Shown piece after piece: positions 17,091-25,800 of a DNA stretch of 38,297 bases. Position numbers and translations under genes: made by a program. Origin of the DNA: Micavibrio sp. (GTDB taxonomy: Bacteria; Pseudomonadota; Alphaproteobacteria; Micavibrionales; Micavibrionaceae); NCBI GenBank assembly GCA_019634145.1, contig JAHQVU010000061.1, positions 1 to 38,297 on the forward strand, read 5' to 3'. A model generated the notes under the pieces. It ran no database searches, was not told where the DNA came from, and saw nothing but the letters and a program-made list of their open reading frames with translations. Position 1 is the first letter of the stretch. Each line of letters opens with the position of its first letter.

Positions 17091-17108
17091 TAGGTTATTT
17101 TAACCTAA
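17090..17108. promoter_or_regulatory. Perfect 8-bp inverted repeat over the start codon of the cNMP-binding gene
   Basis: TTAGGTTA (17090-17097) and TAACCTAA (17101-17108) are exact reverse complements around TTT. On the minus strand the last A of the repeat is the first base of the ATG. It is AT-rich with no U run, so it does not look like a terminator; it could be an operator or a stem controlling translation. Confidence 0.55.
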
Positions 17109-17117
17109 TATTGAAAA

Positions 17118-17840
17118 CTATACCATATATTGGCCACCATTTATTGATAATGTTGCACCGGTTATATAGGCAGCCTTATCAGAAGCAAGAAATGCAACCA
17201 AATCAGCAATTTCATTGGGCTTACCCATGCGCCCCATTGGGATTTGCTTAACTATACTTTCCAGCACAGCTGAATCCATGGACTCTGTCATATCAGTCTT
17301 GATATAGCCCGGACACACACAATTCACCGTGATACCTTTTCGCGCAGCTTCCAGAGCAAGTGCTTTGGTAAAACCAATCATACCAGCTTTAGCAGCAGAA
17401 TAATTTGCCTGGCCGAGTTGACCTTTTTGTCCGTTGATCGAACTGATATTCACAATACGCCCCGCGCCGCGCTCACGCATACCAGCAATGACACTACGAC
17501 ACATTGTATAACATGAAGTCAGGTTCGTCTCGATCACATCATGCCAGCTATCTTCTGCCATTTTGTGAAGCATACCATCGCGTGTGATGCCGGCATTATT
17601 AACAAGTGTGTGAACAGGTCCAAGCTCATCTTCAATTTTCTTAATCACAGCTTCACACTTAGCCAACTTACCAACGTCAAGCTTGTAAGCTTTTTGCCCT
17701 GTATCCGCTTCAAAGCTTTTTGCTGCCTTATCATTCCCCGCGTATATTGCGGCAACTTTGAAACCATCAGCAATCAATGCTTTCGAAATGTCCAAACCAA
17801 TACCGCGCGTTCCGCCGGTTACAATTGCTACTTTGCTCAT
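17118..17840 (-). CDS. phaB: Acetoacetyl-CoA reductase
   Basis: NADPH-dependent reduction of acetoacetyl-CoA to (R)-3-hydroxybutyryl-CoA, the monomer for PHB. It is a classical short-chain dehydrogenase of 240 residues: T-G-G-T-R-G-I-G at 8-15 for the cofactor, N-N-A-G at 81-84, and the catalytic S134, Y147 and K151. C-P-G-Y-I-K-T-D-M and I-N-G-G-Q-Y-M at the C-terminus are typical of PhaB. FabG would be the alternative, but adjacency to phaA (29 bp) and the PhaB-like C-terminus decide it. AGGAGAT precedes the ATG. It is followed by the cyclic-nucleotide-binding gene after 27 bp. Confidence 0.94.
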   Translation of the reverse strand: MSKVAIVTGGTRGIGLDISKALIADGFKVAAIYAGNDKAAKSFEADTGQKAYKLDVGKLAKCEAVIKKIEDELGPVHTLVNNAGITRDGMLHKMAEDSWHDVIETNLTSCYTMCRSVIAGMRERGAGRIVNISSINGQKGQLGQANYSAAKAGMIGFTKALALEAARKGITVNCVCPGYIKTDMTESMDSAVLESIVKQIPMGRMGKPNEIADLVAFLASDKAAYITGATLSINGGQYMV

Positions 17841-17869
17841 TTTAATATCTCCTAAATTTATAAAAATTA

Positions 17870-19054
17870 TTAATCACGCTCTACACAAAGCGCGATACCC
17901 ATGCCACCGCCAATACATAGCGTGGCCAAACCTTTTTTCGCATCACGGCGCCCCATCTCGTGAAGCAACGTCACAAGAACGCGAGCACCCGAAGCGCCGA
18001 TCGGGTGACCAAGCGCAATCGCGCCGCCATTAACGTTCGTAATATCGGGGTTAAATCCGCACTCTTTTGTTACGCATAATGCCTGCGCCGCAAACGCTTC
18101 ATTGGATTCAATTAAATCAAGATCACTGACTGACCACCCTGCTTTTTTGAGCGCCTTCTTAGATGACGGCACCGGACCAGTCCCCATAATTGTAGGATCA
18201 ACACCAACAGACGCCCAGGACTTCACTGTAGCTAAAGGCTTCAAACCACGCTTTTCGGCATCACTCTTTTTCATCAGCAAGACCGCTGCCGCACCATCAT
18301 TAATACCCGATGCATTTGCTGCAGTCACCGTTCCGTCTTTCTTGAATGCCGGACGCAGTTTACCCAATCCTTCCGCTGTCACACCAGCGCGTGGAAATTC
18401 ATCTTTATCTACAACGATTTCTTCTTTACGAGTCTTAATTGTCACCGGCACAATTTCATCCTTGAACTTACCAGCATTAATTGCGGCTTCGGCTCGGTTT
18501 TGAGATTGCGCAGCTAGAGCATCTTGCTCCTCGCGAGAGATCGAAAACTTCTCTCCGATATTCTCCGCTGTAATACCCATGTGATAATCATTGTATGCAT
18601 CCCAAAGACCATCAACGATCATGGAATCTTTTAGCTCGACATTGCCAAATTTCACACCATCACGCATGTGAATATAATGAGGAGACGCACTCATATTCTC
18701 CTGCCCACCGGCAATAACAATATCAGCATCGCCGCACAAAATAGATTGCATACCAAGTGCAACAGCGCGCAGACCCGAACCACAAACCTGATTGATAGTC
18801 AGCGCAGTTTTATCATCTGGAATGTTGCTAAAAATTGCAGTCTGGCGCGCAGGGTTTTGCCCGGCGCCCGCAGCTAAAACTTGCCCAAGAATAACCTCAT
18901 CAACATCACTCGCACTCACACCTGTCTCGCTCAAAATATTTTCAATAACTGTTGCACCAAGCTTGGGTGCAGGAACAGAAGCAAGCCCGCCACTTAAAAC
19001 GCCAATAGCAGTTCTTTTGGCAGCTACAATTACAACAGGGTCTGATGAAGTCAT
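17870..19054 (-). CDS. phaA: Acetyl-CoA C-acetyltransferase (beta-ketothiolase)
   Basis: Condenses two acetyl-CoA to acetoacetyl-CoA, the first PHB step. The catalytic residues are C91 in [10 protein letters not shown]350 in G-H-P-I-G-A-S-G and C380 in L-C-I-G-G-G-M-G. The length of 394 residues is the biosynthetic thiolase size. AGGAG stands ten bases before the ATG. phaB follows after 29 bp in the same direction. The region upstream is shared with divergent phaR and holds a TTGTGC half-site (on the minus strand, 19088-19083) and an AGCGC/GCGCT dyad at 19092-19108. Confidence 0.96.
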   Translation of the reverse strand: MTSSDPVVIVAAKRTAIGVLSGGLASVPAPKLGATVIENILSETGVSASDVDEVILGQVLAAGAGQNPARQTAIFSNIPDDKTALTINQVCGSGLRAVALGMQSILCGDADIVIAGGQENMSASPHYIHMRDGVKFGNVELKDSMIVDGLWDAYNDYHMGITAENIGEKFSISREEQDALAAQSQNRAEAAINAGKFKDEIVPVTIKTRKEEIVVDKDEFPRAGVTAEGLGKLRPAFKKDGTVTAANASGINDGAAAVLLMKKSDAEKRGLKPLATVKSWASVGVDPTIMGTGPVPSSKKALKKAGWSVSDLDLIESNEAFAAQALCVTKECGFNPDITNVNGGAIALGHPIGASGARVLVTLLHEMGRRDAKKGLATLCIGGGMGIALCVERD

Positions 19055-19061
19055 GTTTTTA

Positions 19062-19108
19062 ATTCTCCTAAAATATTTATACGCACAATAAAGCGCTATG
19101 AATGCGCT
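19062..19108. promoter_or_regulatory. Candidate control sites between phaA and phaR
   Basis: Within the 174-bp divergent region, GCACAA (19083-19088; TTGTGC on the phaA strand) lies next to a TATAAA-like -10 for phaA. An AGCGC (7-base spacer) GCGCT inverted repeat follows at 19092-19108. On the phaR side TTGTGC recurs at 19163-19168 followed by ATAATA and GCA. PhaR operators described in other alphaproteobacteria contain TGC/GCA half-sites, so these are candidate PhaR sites; this is inference. Confidence 0.4.
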
Positions 19109-19228
19109 GTAAATCCCTAATTGAATCCCTACTTTAAATGAAGGCTTTTAATTCATTGATATTTGTGCATAATAGCAAAAATATCAACGCAACATTTTTA
19201 TGATCAACTGTTTAAAGGCAGGTGCAAA

Positions 19229-19747
19229 ATGACTAAAACCAGACCCGGTAAAGACGAACCAACCGTCATCAAAAAATATGCAAACCGTCGTCTTTATGAC
19301 ACCGGACGCAGCAGCTATATCACCCTAGAAGATTTATGCGAGATGGTAAAAGACGGATATGATTTTATCGTCTATGACGCAAAAAGCGGTGACGATATTA
19401 CCCACTCTGTTTTGACACAAATCATCGTGGATCAGGAATCAAAAGGTGAGACATTACTCCCGACCAGCTTCCTTAAGAACCTGATTGGTTTTTATGGCGA
19501 CAACATTCAAGGGATCGTTCCGAATTATCTCGAGCAAACATTTGATGCGTTCGTTAAAAATCAGGAGCAAATCCGCGAGCATGTAAACAAATCGATAGAA
19601 GGCATGGGAACCGTACCAAATATGTTCCAAATGCCCAATGTTAAAGATCTGGAAGAGCAAACACGCAAGAACATGGAAATGTTCGAAAGCACCATGAAAA
19701 TGTTTATGCCATTCAACATGTATGGCGATGATAAAGACACAAAGTAG
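19229..19747 (+). CDS. phaR: Polyhydroxyalkanoate synthesis repressor PhaR
   Basis: Binds PHB granules and DNA and represses phasin and PHB genes when granules are absent. Residues 12-72 are the PHB accumulation regulatory domain: V-I-K-K-Y-A-N-R-R-L-Y-D-T, S-S-Y-I-T-L-E-D-L and T-Q-I-I-V-D-Q-E-S are hallmark strings. The rest is helical, Met/Phe/Asn-rich, as in alphaproteobacterial PhaR. I choose the ATG at 19229 (172 residues) because the conserved block begins 12 residues later and AAAGGCAGG lies just upstream; an in-frame ATG at 19163 would add an unlikely 22-residue extension. It is divergent from phaA-phaB, fitting control of that operon. Confidence 0.95.
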   Translation: MTKTRPGKDEPTVIKKYANRRLYDTGRSSYITLEDLCEMVKDGYDFIVYDAKSGDDITHSVLTQIIVDQESKGETLLPTSFLKNLIGFYGDNIQGIVPNYLEQTFDAFVKNQEQIREHVNKSIEGMGTVPNMFQMPNVKDLEEQTRKNMEMFESTMKMFMPFNMYGDDKDTK

Positions 19748-19774
19748 AAAGCTACTTTAAAAAAGCAAAAAAAC

Positions 19775-19803
19775 AAGCCGCTTCAATTTGTTGCGGCTTT
19801 TTT
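19775..19803. terminator. Bidirectional rho-independent terminator
   Basis: AAGCCGC (19775-19781) and GCGGCTT (19793-19799) form a perfect 7-bp stem with an 11-base loop, followed by T. A runs lie on the other side, so it can work in both directions: for phaR on the plus strand and for the 925-residue protein gene (stop at 19837) on the minus strand. Confidence 0.85.
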
Positions 19804-19836
19804 CTTATTCGATAATATAAAGTAAGGTCAATAAAT

Positions 19837-22614
19837 CTAACTACCTTGCACAATCGTTTTAACAACCTTTTCTCGTACCGCCATAGCCTCGCCCAAAGTT
19901 TCAGACGGCCCCTCATGAGCAAATGTAGATAGGCTCTCTCCTGTATTTACAAAAGAGATTGCCGCTGATGAATTAACGCCTGTGCCGACACAGGCCATAT
20001 CATAATTATCAATACGCACACCATTGTAGTCGTTTGTTGCATTCAGCTCGACTGCGAACTCGCCCTTGCATCGCGATTGCGCACGTTCGAGGTAGCTTAG
20101 AACCGCACTTTCATAATCCGTATCACCACTAATGCGAATCTGCTCAGCTGACCCGAAAAGACCGCCTGTCTTCCACTGATAAATACGACGTGTTTCATTA
20201 GAAGCATTTTGCAGTAATTGTGCATCCACACCACTTGCACTTTTAACCAGCGCAGGCACAGAGAAAACTTTAAATGTAGGCCCAGATTGTGTGGGGGTCG
20301 CGTTTCGATTTACAGGGGGCGCATTTAAATTTTTCGCCGCAACTTCAGCACTTTCAATCCGTGATGGCGCATTCTCAGACCTAAGAACACCCATGTCTTT
20401 TTTTAACTGCTGCTCAAATGATTGCGCCGGGTTCACAGATTTTTTCACATCAACAGAGTTGCCAGAATCACTTAAAGCGGAAGACACATCAGCCATCTCA
20501 GCGACTTCTAGAATTTCCTCTATAGGGGGCGGCGACAATGTATCCGCCACCGTATTCTCAGGTGGAGTAGCATCTGCCATATTTTTCTCTACAAACTCCT
20601 GCGGTGAATTATCAGGCACGGCCGCCTCAACATCCTGCTGGGCAAGGGCACTAGAGAGTGTCTTGTCGAAATTACGAGGCTCTGCTTTAACAGCCACCGA
20701 CGAGATCAAGCGCGATTTAAGTGCAGAATTCTCGGCCTCCAATGCAGCAAGCGTTTGCTGTCTGGCCTCCAAATTTTCCGATAAATTGCTAATCGCTGCA
20801 TCTTTATGTTCGAGTGTTTTGCTGAGCTGAGAAACCGTCTTGTCTTGAGCGCGTACCTCGGTTTTAATCTGGGCAAGTCTTTCGTGCTGCACCTGATAGC
20901 TCGCGACAGTTTGCTCTAATGCATCATTCTCGCTTTCCAAAAATGCGATACGGTCTATAAATTTTTGAATAGAATCGCGCTGCAATGCCAACCTGTTTTG
21001 AAGACCTTCATTTTCCGCCTTTAGAGCAGCAAGCTGCTTGTCATTAGTGCCATCCTTAATCGATACATTGCTGCTCGCAGCCAATTTCATAGATTTTATT
21101 TGACTTGCGAAAGCTGCATTCTGCCTTTGTAAATTCGCCAACTGATCCTGCAGCTGTAATACTATTCCATTCTCATCACCTTGAGCAGCCACAGCCGCCT
21201 TCAATTGAGTGTTCTCATCTTCAAGAGCCGCCATTCTGCCCTTTAATTCCTCTGCAACAATACTTTGCTGCGAGACACGAAGCAGCTCTTCGGCTTGCAC
21301 TGTATTCCTCTCTTTTAATTGCACCAACTCTGCCTTCAGAGAATTCATTGCAGTAATCTGGGACTGAGAGAGTTGTGCAAGGTCACTTTCGCGGGCGCTT
21401 ACAATGTTTTTAGCGTTCTCGATCTGATTAGAATGCTCGGATTGCAAATCCATAAGCTCGGACTTCAGAGCTGCATTTTGTATTTGAAGCTCATTAATTT
21501 TGTCCAAATTTTGGTTTATAGCAGACACCGGCTCAGCTTTATTTTTTTCTGCCTGTAATGCAGCTTGTAAGGAAGAATTATCCTGCTTCAAACGTCTGAT
21601 TTCGTCAGCTAGCTGATTAATTTTTTGCGTATCTTCAACCCATACTTTTTTAGGCACCACTGGTGCAGAGTTCGCGATAGGCAATGGAGTCAGGGGAACA
21701 GGCTCTTCAATTTTCAACGGAGGCAATATTGCAATCTCATCATTTTGCAAAGGTGTTGGAGATATCTTCAACGAGCCAGAAACACCCGAAGCAAGCTCAC
21801 GCTGCTTGGCTAACTGCTCTCGCCAGCTATTCTTGGTCGGCACATTGCCTTTTGTATTAATCTTACGCTCAGGCTTTGTTGTATCTGAAATAGGCGGCGC
21901 TTCAGCCCTCTTCACTTTTTCTGACAGCGATTTATTTTGAGCCTGAACTTGCGCGAGCTGTGCCTTCAAGCTCTCGACCTCATGCGGCAACTCTGCTGCA
22001 TTGGTAAAAGGCACAGGAGGTGGAGCAAGCGACTCATCCTTCGCAGAAATTGCGTTTACAGGCGCGAAAGGTGTAGTTTGAGATACATGCTGCGTGGGCA
22101 ATGCATCGACACAGCCCACCATCTTTATACGCCCACCATCATAATCATTGATATTAAAGCTATATGTTTGCCCCCCAGTCGACACACGTAAAAATTCAGT
22201 CGCCTCTATAGCATTAAAGAAAGCTTGATCAGCCCCCAATTTAACAACAACGGCCTGATTAGATATAGCCTCGACATCAAATTTACGAAGCACGCCATGC
22301 CCTGGATCAAGAGTAATTTTTAAAGTCTCGCTACTTTTTAGAATAGGTCGCTGAAAATCAATGGCCAATGTCGATTCGCCCATTGAGTTCTTAGCTATCG
22401 TCAGTATAGTTTTGTACTGAAACTTACGGCTCAACGCACAGTAATCACCACCCGCACCAGTCATTTTCGTCACAGCCCAGTTCCCTATGGGCCTAAGCGT
22501 GCTGCCTTTTTGTGCTGATGCCGATTGAGAAAAACCGAATAACAAACCTGCCACACACAGATTAGCCGCACTGGCAAAGAGTATTTTTTTTAAGTATCGA
22601 TTTGACGTGTGCAT
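19837..22614 (-). CDS. Large exported coiled-coil protein of unknown function
   Basis: A 925-residue protein with a signal peptide at 1-34 (hydrophobic stretch ending S-A-S-A). Residues 36-180 form a beta-rich domain that opens with G-N-W-A-V and carries two cysteines, one in D-Y-C-A-L-S and one in M-V-G-C-V-D. It faintly resembles invasion-associated-locus-B-like domains, but I would not assign it. From about 215 to 640 the sequence is coiled coil, rich in Gln, Ala, Leu, Glu and Lys in heptad order, interrupted by Pro-rich linkers. A Pro/Ser/Glu linker follows to about 760, then a C-terminal domain (about 770-925) with two more cysteines, in S-R-C-K-G-E-F and M-A-C-V-G. It reads as a periplasmic or surface spacer protein with folded ends. 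It is followed by a terminator and preceded by prfB at 105 bp. Confidence 0.8.
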   Translation of the reverse strand: MHTSNRYLKKILFASAANLCVAGLLFGFSQSASAQKGSTLRPIGNWAVTKMTGAGGDYCALSRKFQYKTILTIAKNSMGESTLAIDFQRPILKSSETLKITLDPGHGVLRKFDVEAISNQAVVVKLGADQAFFNAIEATEFLRVSTGGQTYSFNINDYDGGRIKMVGCVDALPTQHVSQTTPFAPVNAISAKDESLAPPPVPFTNAAELPHEVESLKAQLAQVQAQNKSLSEKVKRAEAPPISDTTKPERKINTKGNVPTKNSWREQLAKQRELASGVSGSLKISPTPLQNDEIAILPPLKIEEPVPLTPLPIANSAPVVPKKVWVEDTQKINQLADEIRRLKQDNSSLQAALQAEKNKAEPVSAINQNLDKINELQIQNAALKSELMDLQSEHSNQIENAKNIVSARESDLAQLSQSQITAMNSLKAELVQLKERNTVQAEELLRVSQQSIVAEELKGRMAALEDENTQLKAAVAAQGDENGIVLQLQDQLANLQRQNAAFASQIKSMKLAASSNVSIKDGTNDKQLAALKAENEGLQNRLALQRDSIQKFIDRIAFLESENDALEQTVASYQVQHERLAQIKTEVRAQDKTVSQLSKTLEHKDAAISNLSENLEARQQTLAALEAENSALKSRLISSVAVKAEPRNFDKTLSSALAQQDVEAAVPDNSPQEFVEKNMADATPPENTVADTLSPPPIEEILEVAEMADVSSALSDSGNSVDVKKSVNPAQSFEQQLKKDMGVLRSENAPSRIESAEVAAKNLNAPPVNRNATPTQSGPTFKVFSVPALVKSASGVDAQLLQNASNETRRIYQWKTGGLFGSAEQIRISGDTDYESAVLSYLERAQSRCKGEFAVELNATNDYNGVRIDNYDMACVGTGVNSSAAISFVNTGESLSTFAHEGPSETLGEAMAVREKVVKTIVQGS

Positions 22615-22719
22615 TACTATTACTATCCGGAGGAAAGAGAATCTCTAACAAGAGCTTTACACGGCGGAGAGTAATTGTCAAAGCAGGGATAAACCTAATC
22701 CACAGCCAGATAAGAGGCG

Positions 22720-23824
22720 CTATTCCTTCTCCAATTTCTGAGCAAGCGCAGCTTGCAGAAACTGGTCAAGATCACCATCAAGAACCGCAGATGAATTCGA
22801 TGTCTCCACCGCGGTCCGTAAATCCTTAATCATCTGATATGGATGGAGGACATAGGAACGTATCTGATGCCCCCACCCAATATCCGTCTTCTCACCATGC
22901 TCCGCATTGGCAGCATCCTCACGACGTTGCAGTTCTTGCTCGTAAAGCTTTGCTTTCAGCATCGCCAACGCCTGGTCTTTATTCTGATGCTGCGAACGCT
23001 GATTTTGGCAGGCCGCCACTATACCTGTTGGAATATGCGTAATACGCACGGCGGAATCCGTCGTATTGACGTGCTGCCCACCGGCACCGCTGGAGCGATA
23101 AGTATCAATCCGCAGGTCTTTGTCTTCAACTTCAATATCAATTGTATCATCAATAACAGGGGAAACCGCCACAGAGGCAAAGCTGGTATGGCGCTTTGCA
23201 TTGGAATCAAAGGGCGAAATTCGCACCAAACGGTGAACACCATTTTCAGTTTTGAGCCATCCATAGGCCTGATGCCCTTCAACTTTTAAAGTCGCTGACT
23301 TAATACCCGCTTCTTCGCCATCACTCATTTCAAGGATCGAGACTTTATAGCCCTTGGATTCCGACCAGCGGGTGTACATACGCAAAATCATATTAGCCCA
23401 ATCCTGCGCCTCTGTCCCACCAGCTCCGGCATTAACCTGAAGATAAGCATCATTATTATCTGCCTCGCCGGAGAGCAGACTTTCAAGCTGCTTGCGCTCA
23501 ACATCGATTTTCAATGCCTCTATAGCTTTTTCAGACTCCTGAACAATGGCTTCATCGCCCTCGGCTTCGCCCAGTTCGATGAAATCAACGTTGTCTTGTA
23601 ATGAGGTCTCAATAGAGCGCACACCGGAAATCTGGTTATCCAGCGCCGTGCGCTCTTGCATAAGTTTCTGAGCTTTATCGGGATTGTCCCAAAGGGAGGG
23701 GTTTTCGGCCAGTGCGTTTAGTTCTTCCAACCTAAGAAGCGCGGCATCCCAGTCAAAGATGCCTCCTCAGCAACGCAAGGGACGCTTCAATGCCCCTGAC
23801 CATGCTATCGGTTTCTGCCTTCAT
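22720..23824 (-). CDS. prfB: Peptide chain release factor 2, with programmed +1 frameshift
   Basis: Releases peptides at UGA and UAA. The gene is in two frames. The first runs from ATG 23824 for 23 codons to CTT (23758-23756), where an in-frame TGA follows at 23755-23753; shifting +1 past base 23755 reads GAC and continues to 22720, giving 367 residues. Ahead of the shift site are AGGAGG (SD-like), CAT, CTT and TGAC, the same arrangement as in E. coli prfB. The joined product keeps R-R-H-L then D-W-D-A-A-L, the normal RF2 order. The RF2 anticodon motif S-P-F and the catalytic G-G-Q (in G-A-G-G-Q-H-V-N) are present. AAGGGG precedes the ATG. The DJ-1-like gene lies 24 bp upstream. Confidence 0.96.
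23750..23770 (-). promoter_or_regulatory. Programmed +1 ribosomal frameshift site of prfB
   Basis: On the minus strand the order is AGGAGG (SD-like stimulator), a 3-base CAT spacer, the slippery CTT, and TGAC. It allows RF2 to control its own synthesis: low RF2 lets the ribosome pause at UGA and slip. The spacing from stimulator to slip codon matches the classical site. Confidence 0.93.
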
Positions 23825-23848
23825 CAATTAACCCCTTAATACTGTGAG

Positions 23849-24427
23849 CTAAGCAGCTTCTAAATCTTCTTGAGCAGCGAAATTCGCAAAGAATTCTACC
23901 ATAGCTTCTACATACCCCATACGGCTTTGCTCGCTACTATCCCCAGTAATAAGGTTATCACTAACTTCATATGTTTCCTCGCTCCATTTTGCGCCAGCAG
24001 CCTCTGCATCAGCGCGAACACTTTCAGAACCAGTAATACTCAAGCCTTCACCACGTCCAGAAAATGCAAGTAATGAAACAGCATCACCCAACAGTGCTAC
24101 AGGCTTCTTGGCATTCATAAATCCATTTAGAAAACGCTTCGTATGCGCTGTCAGTTTGAGCTTCTCTACACTGCGTGAGCCACCAGGCACGATCATCATT
24201 GTAAAATCAACAGCCAGAGCCTCATTCAAAGCCTGATCGGCAGCAAAGTTCAAACCCCACCCTTGCTCATTCCAGCTATTAACCAGACCATTATCCATGC
24301 TGACAATGCGCACATCCGCACCCGCAGACAATAAAGCCTTCTGCGAAACTGTAAGATCCTTCTCGTTAAAACCGTTTGCGACTAGCACAGCAATCTTTTG
24401 ACCAAGTAATGGTTTTTGCATACTCAT
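23849..24427 (-). CDS. DJ-1/PfpI-like protein lacking the nucleophile cysteine
   Basis: A 192-residue class I glutamine amidotransferase-like fold: K-I-A-V-L-V-A-N-G-F-N-E-K-D-L at the N-terminus, with the acidic residue after the G-F, A-D-V-R-I-V-S in the second strand, and M-M-I-V-P-G-G-S-R-S for the P-G-G loop. At the nucleophile elbow, where relatives have A-I-C-H-G-P, it reads A-L-L-G-D-A-V, and I see no cysteine anywhere in the protein. It is therefore unlikely to be a cysteine-dependent protease, deglycase or glyoxalase, and could be a binding or structural member. It lies 24 bp upstream of prfB on the same strand. AAGGAG precedes two possible Met starts (residues 1 and 3). Confidence 0.8.
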   Translation of the reverse strand: MSMQKPLLGQKIAVLVANGFNEKDLTVSQKALLSAGADVRIVSMDNGLVNSWNEQGWGLNFAADQALNEALAVDFTMMIVPGGSRSVEKLKLTAHTKRFLNGFMNAKKPVALLGDAVSLLAFSGRGEGLSITGSESVRADAEAAGAKWSEETYEVSDNLITGDSSEQSRMGYVEAMVEFFANFAAQEDLEAA

Positions 24428-24790
24428 CTATCTCCTTGTATCTTTATAGTTATTTAACCCGATAGATTTGCGGGTATTAAGAGCGGTTATCGATTATTCG
24501 ATTGTATTCGGAGAATTATCTCTCCAACCCTCTATGTTATGATGGCGTCTTAAATGTCGTTTTTCTATTGAAATGTCAAGAAATATTATTAAAAATAATT
24601 ATATCTTCATAGAAACCGCGCAATACATCGCATCTATAAAAATTGCCTATATAAATGAAATATTCACAGGATAATTTTGAATACGCACTGATAATAACTT
24701 TACATTTATGATTCGCCTCTATAGAAACAGAACTTAATTACCTTATTAATTTAAACGCATAGCACCCGAATAATTGAGGAGCATTTATAA
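24428..24790. other. AT-rich divergent intergenic region
   Basis: 363 bp between the DJ-1-like gene (minus) and the OmpA-type lipoprotein (plus). It contains a GGAGA/TCTCC inverted repeat at 24510-24525 and several AT boxes. The best plus-strand promoter guess is TTTACA at 24699-24704 with TATAGA at 24720-24725 (spacing 15, short). No convincing coding frame or RNA gene is visible. Confidence 0.4.
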
Positions 24791-25705
24791 ATGAGCACGC
24801 TGCGCAAAATAGTTTTAACAGCCGCATTAGTGGCAATGTCCGGCGGATTGTCTGCCTGTACAGCCTTTAAAAGTTTCAGCGAGGTTGACGCCCTTAACGA
24901 AGCGCAAGCTGTGGGAAGCCCATTCACACAAGCTCTTGCTGCTGAATATCGCACCTTCGCAAACAGCGAACTTAAAGATATGTTCGATTATCCTGATGCA
25001 TTGCACTTTGCCCGTAAGGGTCTAGCTGCAGCAAATGGTGATGTTGTTCTTCCAGAGCCAATCGCTGATTGGAACCTGGACGAGCCGGACATTCAAGAAT
25101 TGGGCGCAGCCCGTGGCCGCTTGATCGTTGCTTATGACCTCGGCGGTCGTGAGGTTGCTCCTGTTATTGCCGCTAAGGCACAAGCCAAATTTGACTGCTG
25201 GATCGAAGGCGAAGAAGAGAATTGGCACGATGCAGGTGGCGAAAAAGCTTGTAAGGACGAGTTCCTGAAGTATCTGGCACAGCTTGAGAGCCAGCTTCAG
25301 CCTGCTCCGGTTGTAGAGCCTGTAGTTCAAGATGGCGCATTTGACGTTGATCCGAATGCACCAATGGCAACAGAGAACGCGATGTACCTCGTATTCTTTG
25401 ACTGGGATAAATCTAACCTTGATCCTGGTGCATTGAATGTTCTTGATGCAGTGGCTGATGAAGTGATGAAAAATCCACCGGTAAGCATCAACATCGTTGG
25501 TCACGCCGATACATCAGGTCCAACACGCTATAACGAGCGCTTGGCACTCCGTCGTGCAAACGAAGTAAAAGATTCTCTCGTAGCGCGTGGCGTTGACGCA
25601 TCAAAAGTTATAGTTGATGCAAAAGGTGAGAGCGAGCTACTGGTGGCAACACCGGACAATGTTCGCGAACCGGCTAACCGCCGCGTGAACATCTCCTTCA
25701 ACTAA
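24791..25705 (+). CDS. OmpA-family peptidoglycan-associated lipoprotein
   Basis: A 304-residue outer-membrane lipoprotein. Residues 1-22 are a lipoprotein signal with lipobox L-S-A-C (C23). The middle (about 30-180) is an alpha/beta region with two cysteines and no recognised family. A Pro/Val linker leads to the C-terminal OmpA domain (about 205-304), with V-F-F-D-W-D-K-S-N-L, V-G-H-A-D-T-S-G, Y-N-E-R-L-A-L-R-R-A and N-R-R-V-N-I, which binds peptidoglycan non-covalently. It looks like an envelope tether of the Pal/OmpA kind, but is not the tol-linked pal here since no tol genes are near. GAGGAG lies upstream of the ATG and a strong terminator follows. It is likely a monocistronic gene. Confidence 0.9.
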   Translation: MSTLRKIVLTAALVAMSGGLSACTAFKSFSEVDALNEAQAVGSPFTQALAAEYRTFANSELKDMFDYPDALHFARKGLAAANGDVVLPEPIADWNLDEPDIQELGAARGRLIVAYDLGGREVAPVIAAKAQAKFDCWIEGEEENWHDAGGEKACKDEFLKYLAQLESQLQPAPVVEPVVQDGAFDVDPNAPMATENAMYLVFFDWDKSNLDPGALNVLDAVADEVMKNPPVSINIVGHADTSGPTRYNERLALRRANEVKDSLVARGVDASKVIVDAKGESELLVATPDNVREPANRRVNISFN

Positions 25706-25726
25706 TTGGTTGAAAATGATATATAT

Positions 25727-25763
25727 AAGCCGGAGCGTATCACAGTTACGCTTCGGCTTTTTT
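25727..25763 (+). terminator. Rho-independent terminator after the OmpA-type lipoprotein gene
   Basis: AAGCCGGAGCGTA (25727-25739) pairs with TACGCTTCGGCTT (25747-25759) over 13 positions with one G-T wobble, 7-base loop, followed by four T. It lies 22 bases after the stop codon and separates the lipoprotein gene from trkH. Confidence 0.92.
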
Positions 25764-25800
25764 AATGCCAAATAGCTATTAACGAACAATACTGCCAACC

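Noticed and set aside
20291-20830. 179-codon plus-strand frame inside the large coiled-coil protein gene
   Set aside because: Antisense to a continuous coding frame with signal peptide and terminator; composition (Ser/Phe/Ala-rich) mirrors the Ala/Glu codons on the other strand.
23720-23730. TTG start for prfB in the second frame
   Set aside because: The frameshift site and the conserved N-terminus upstream show that the gene begins at 23824.
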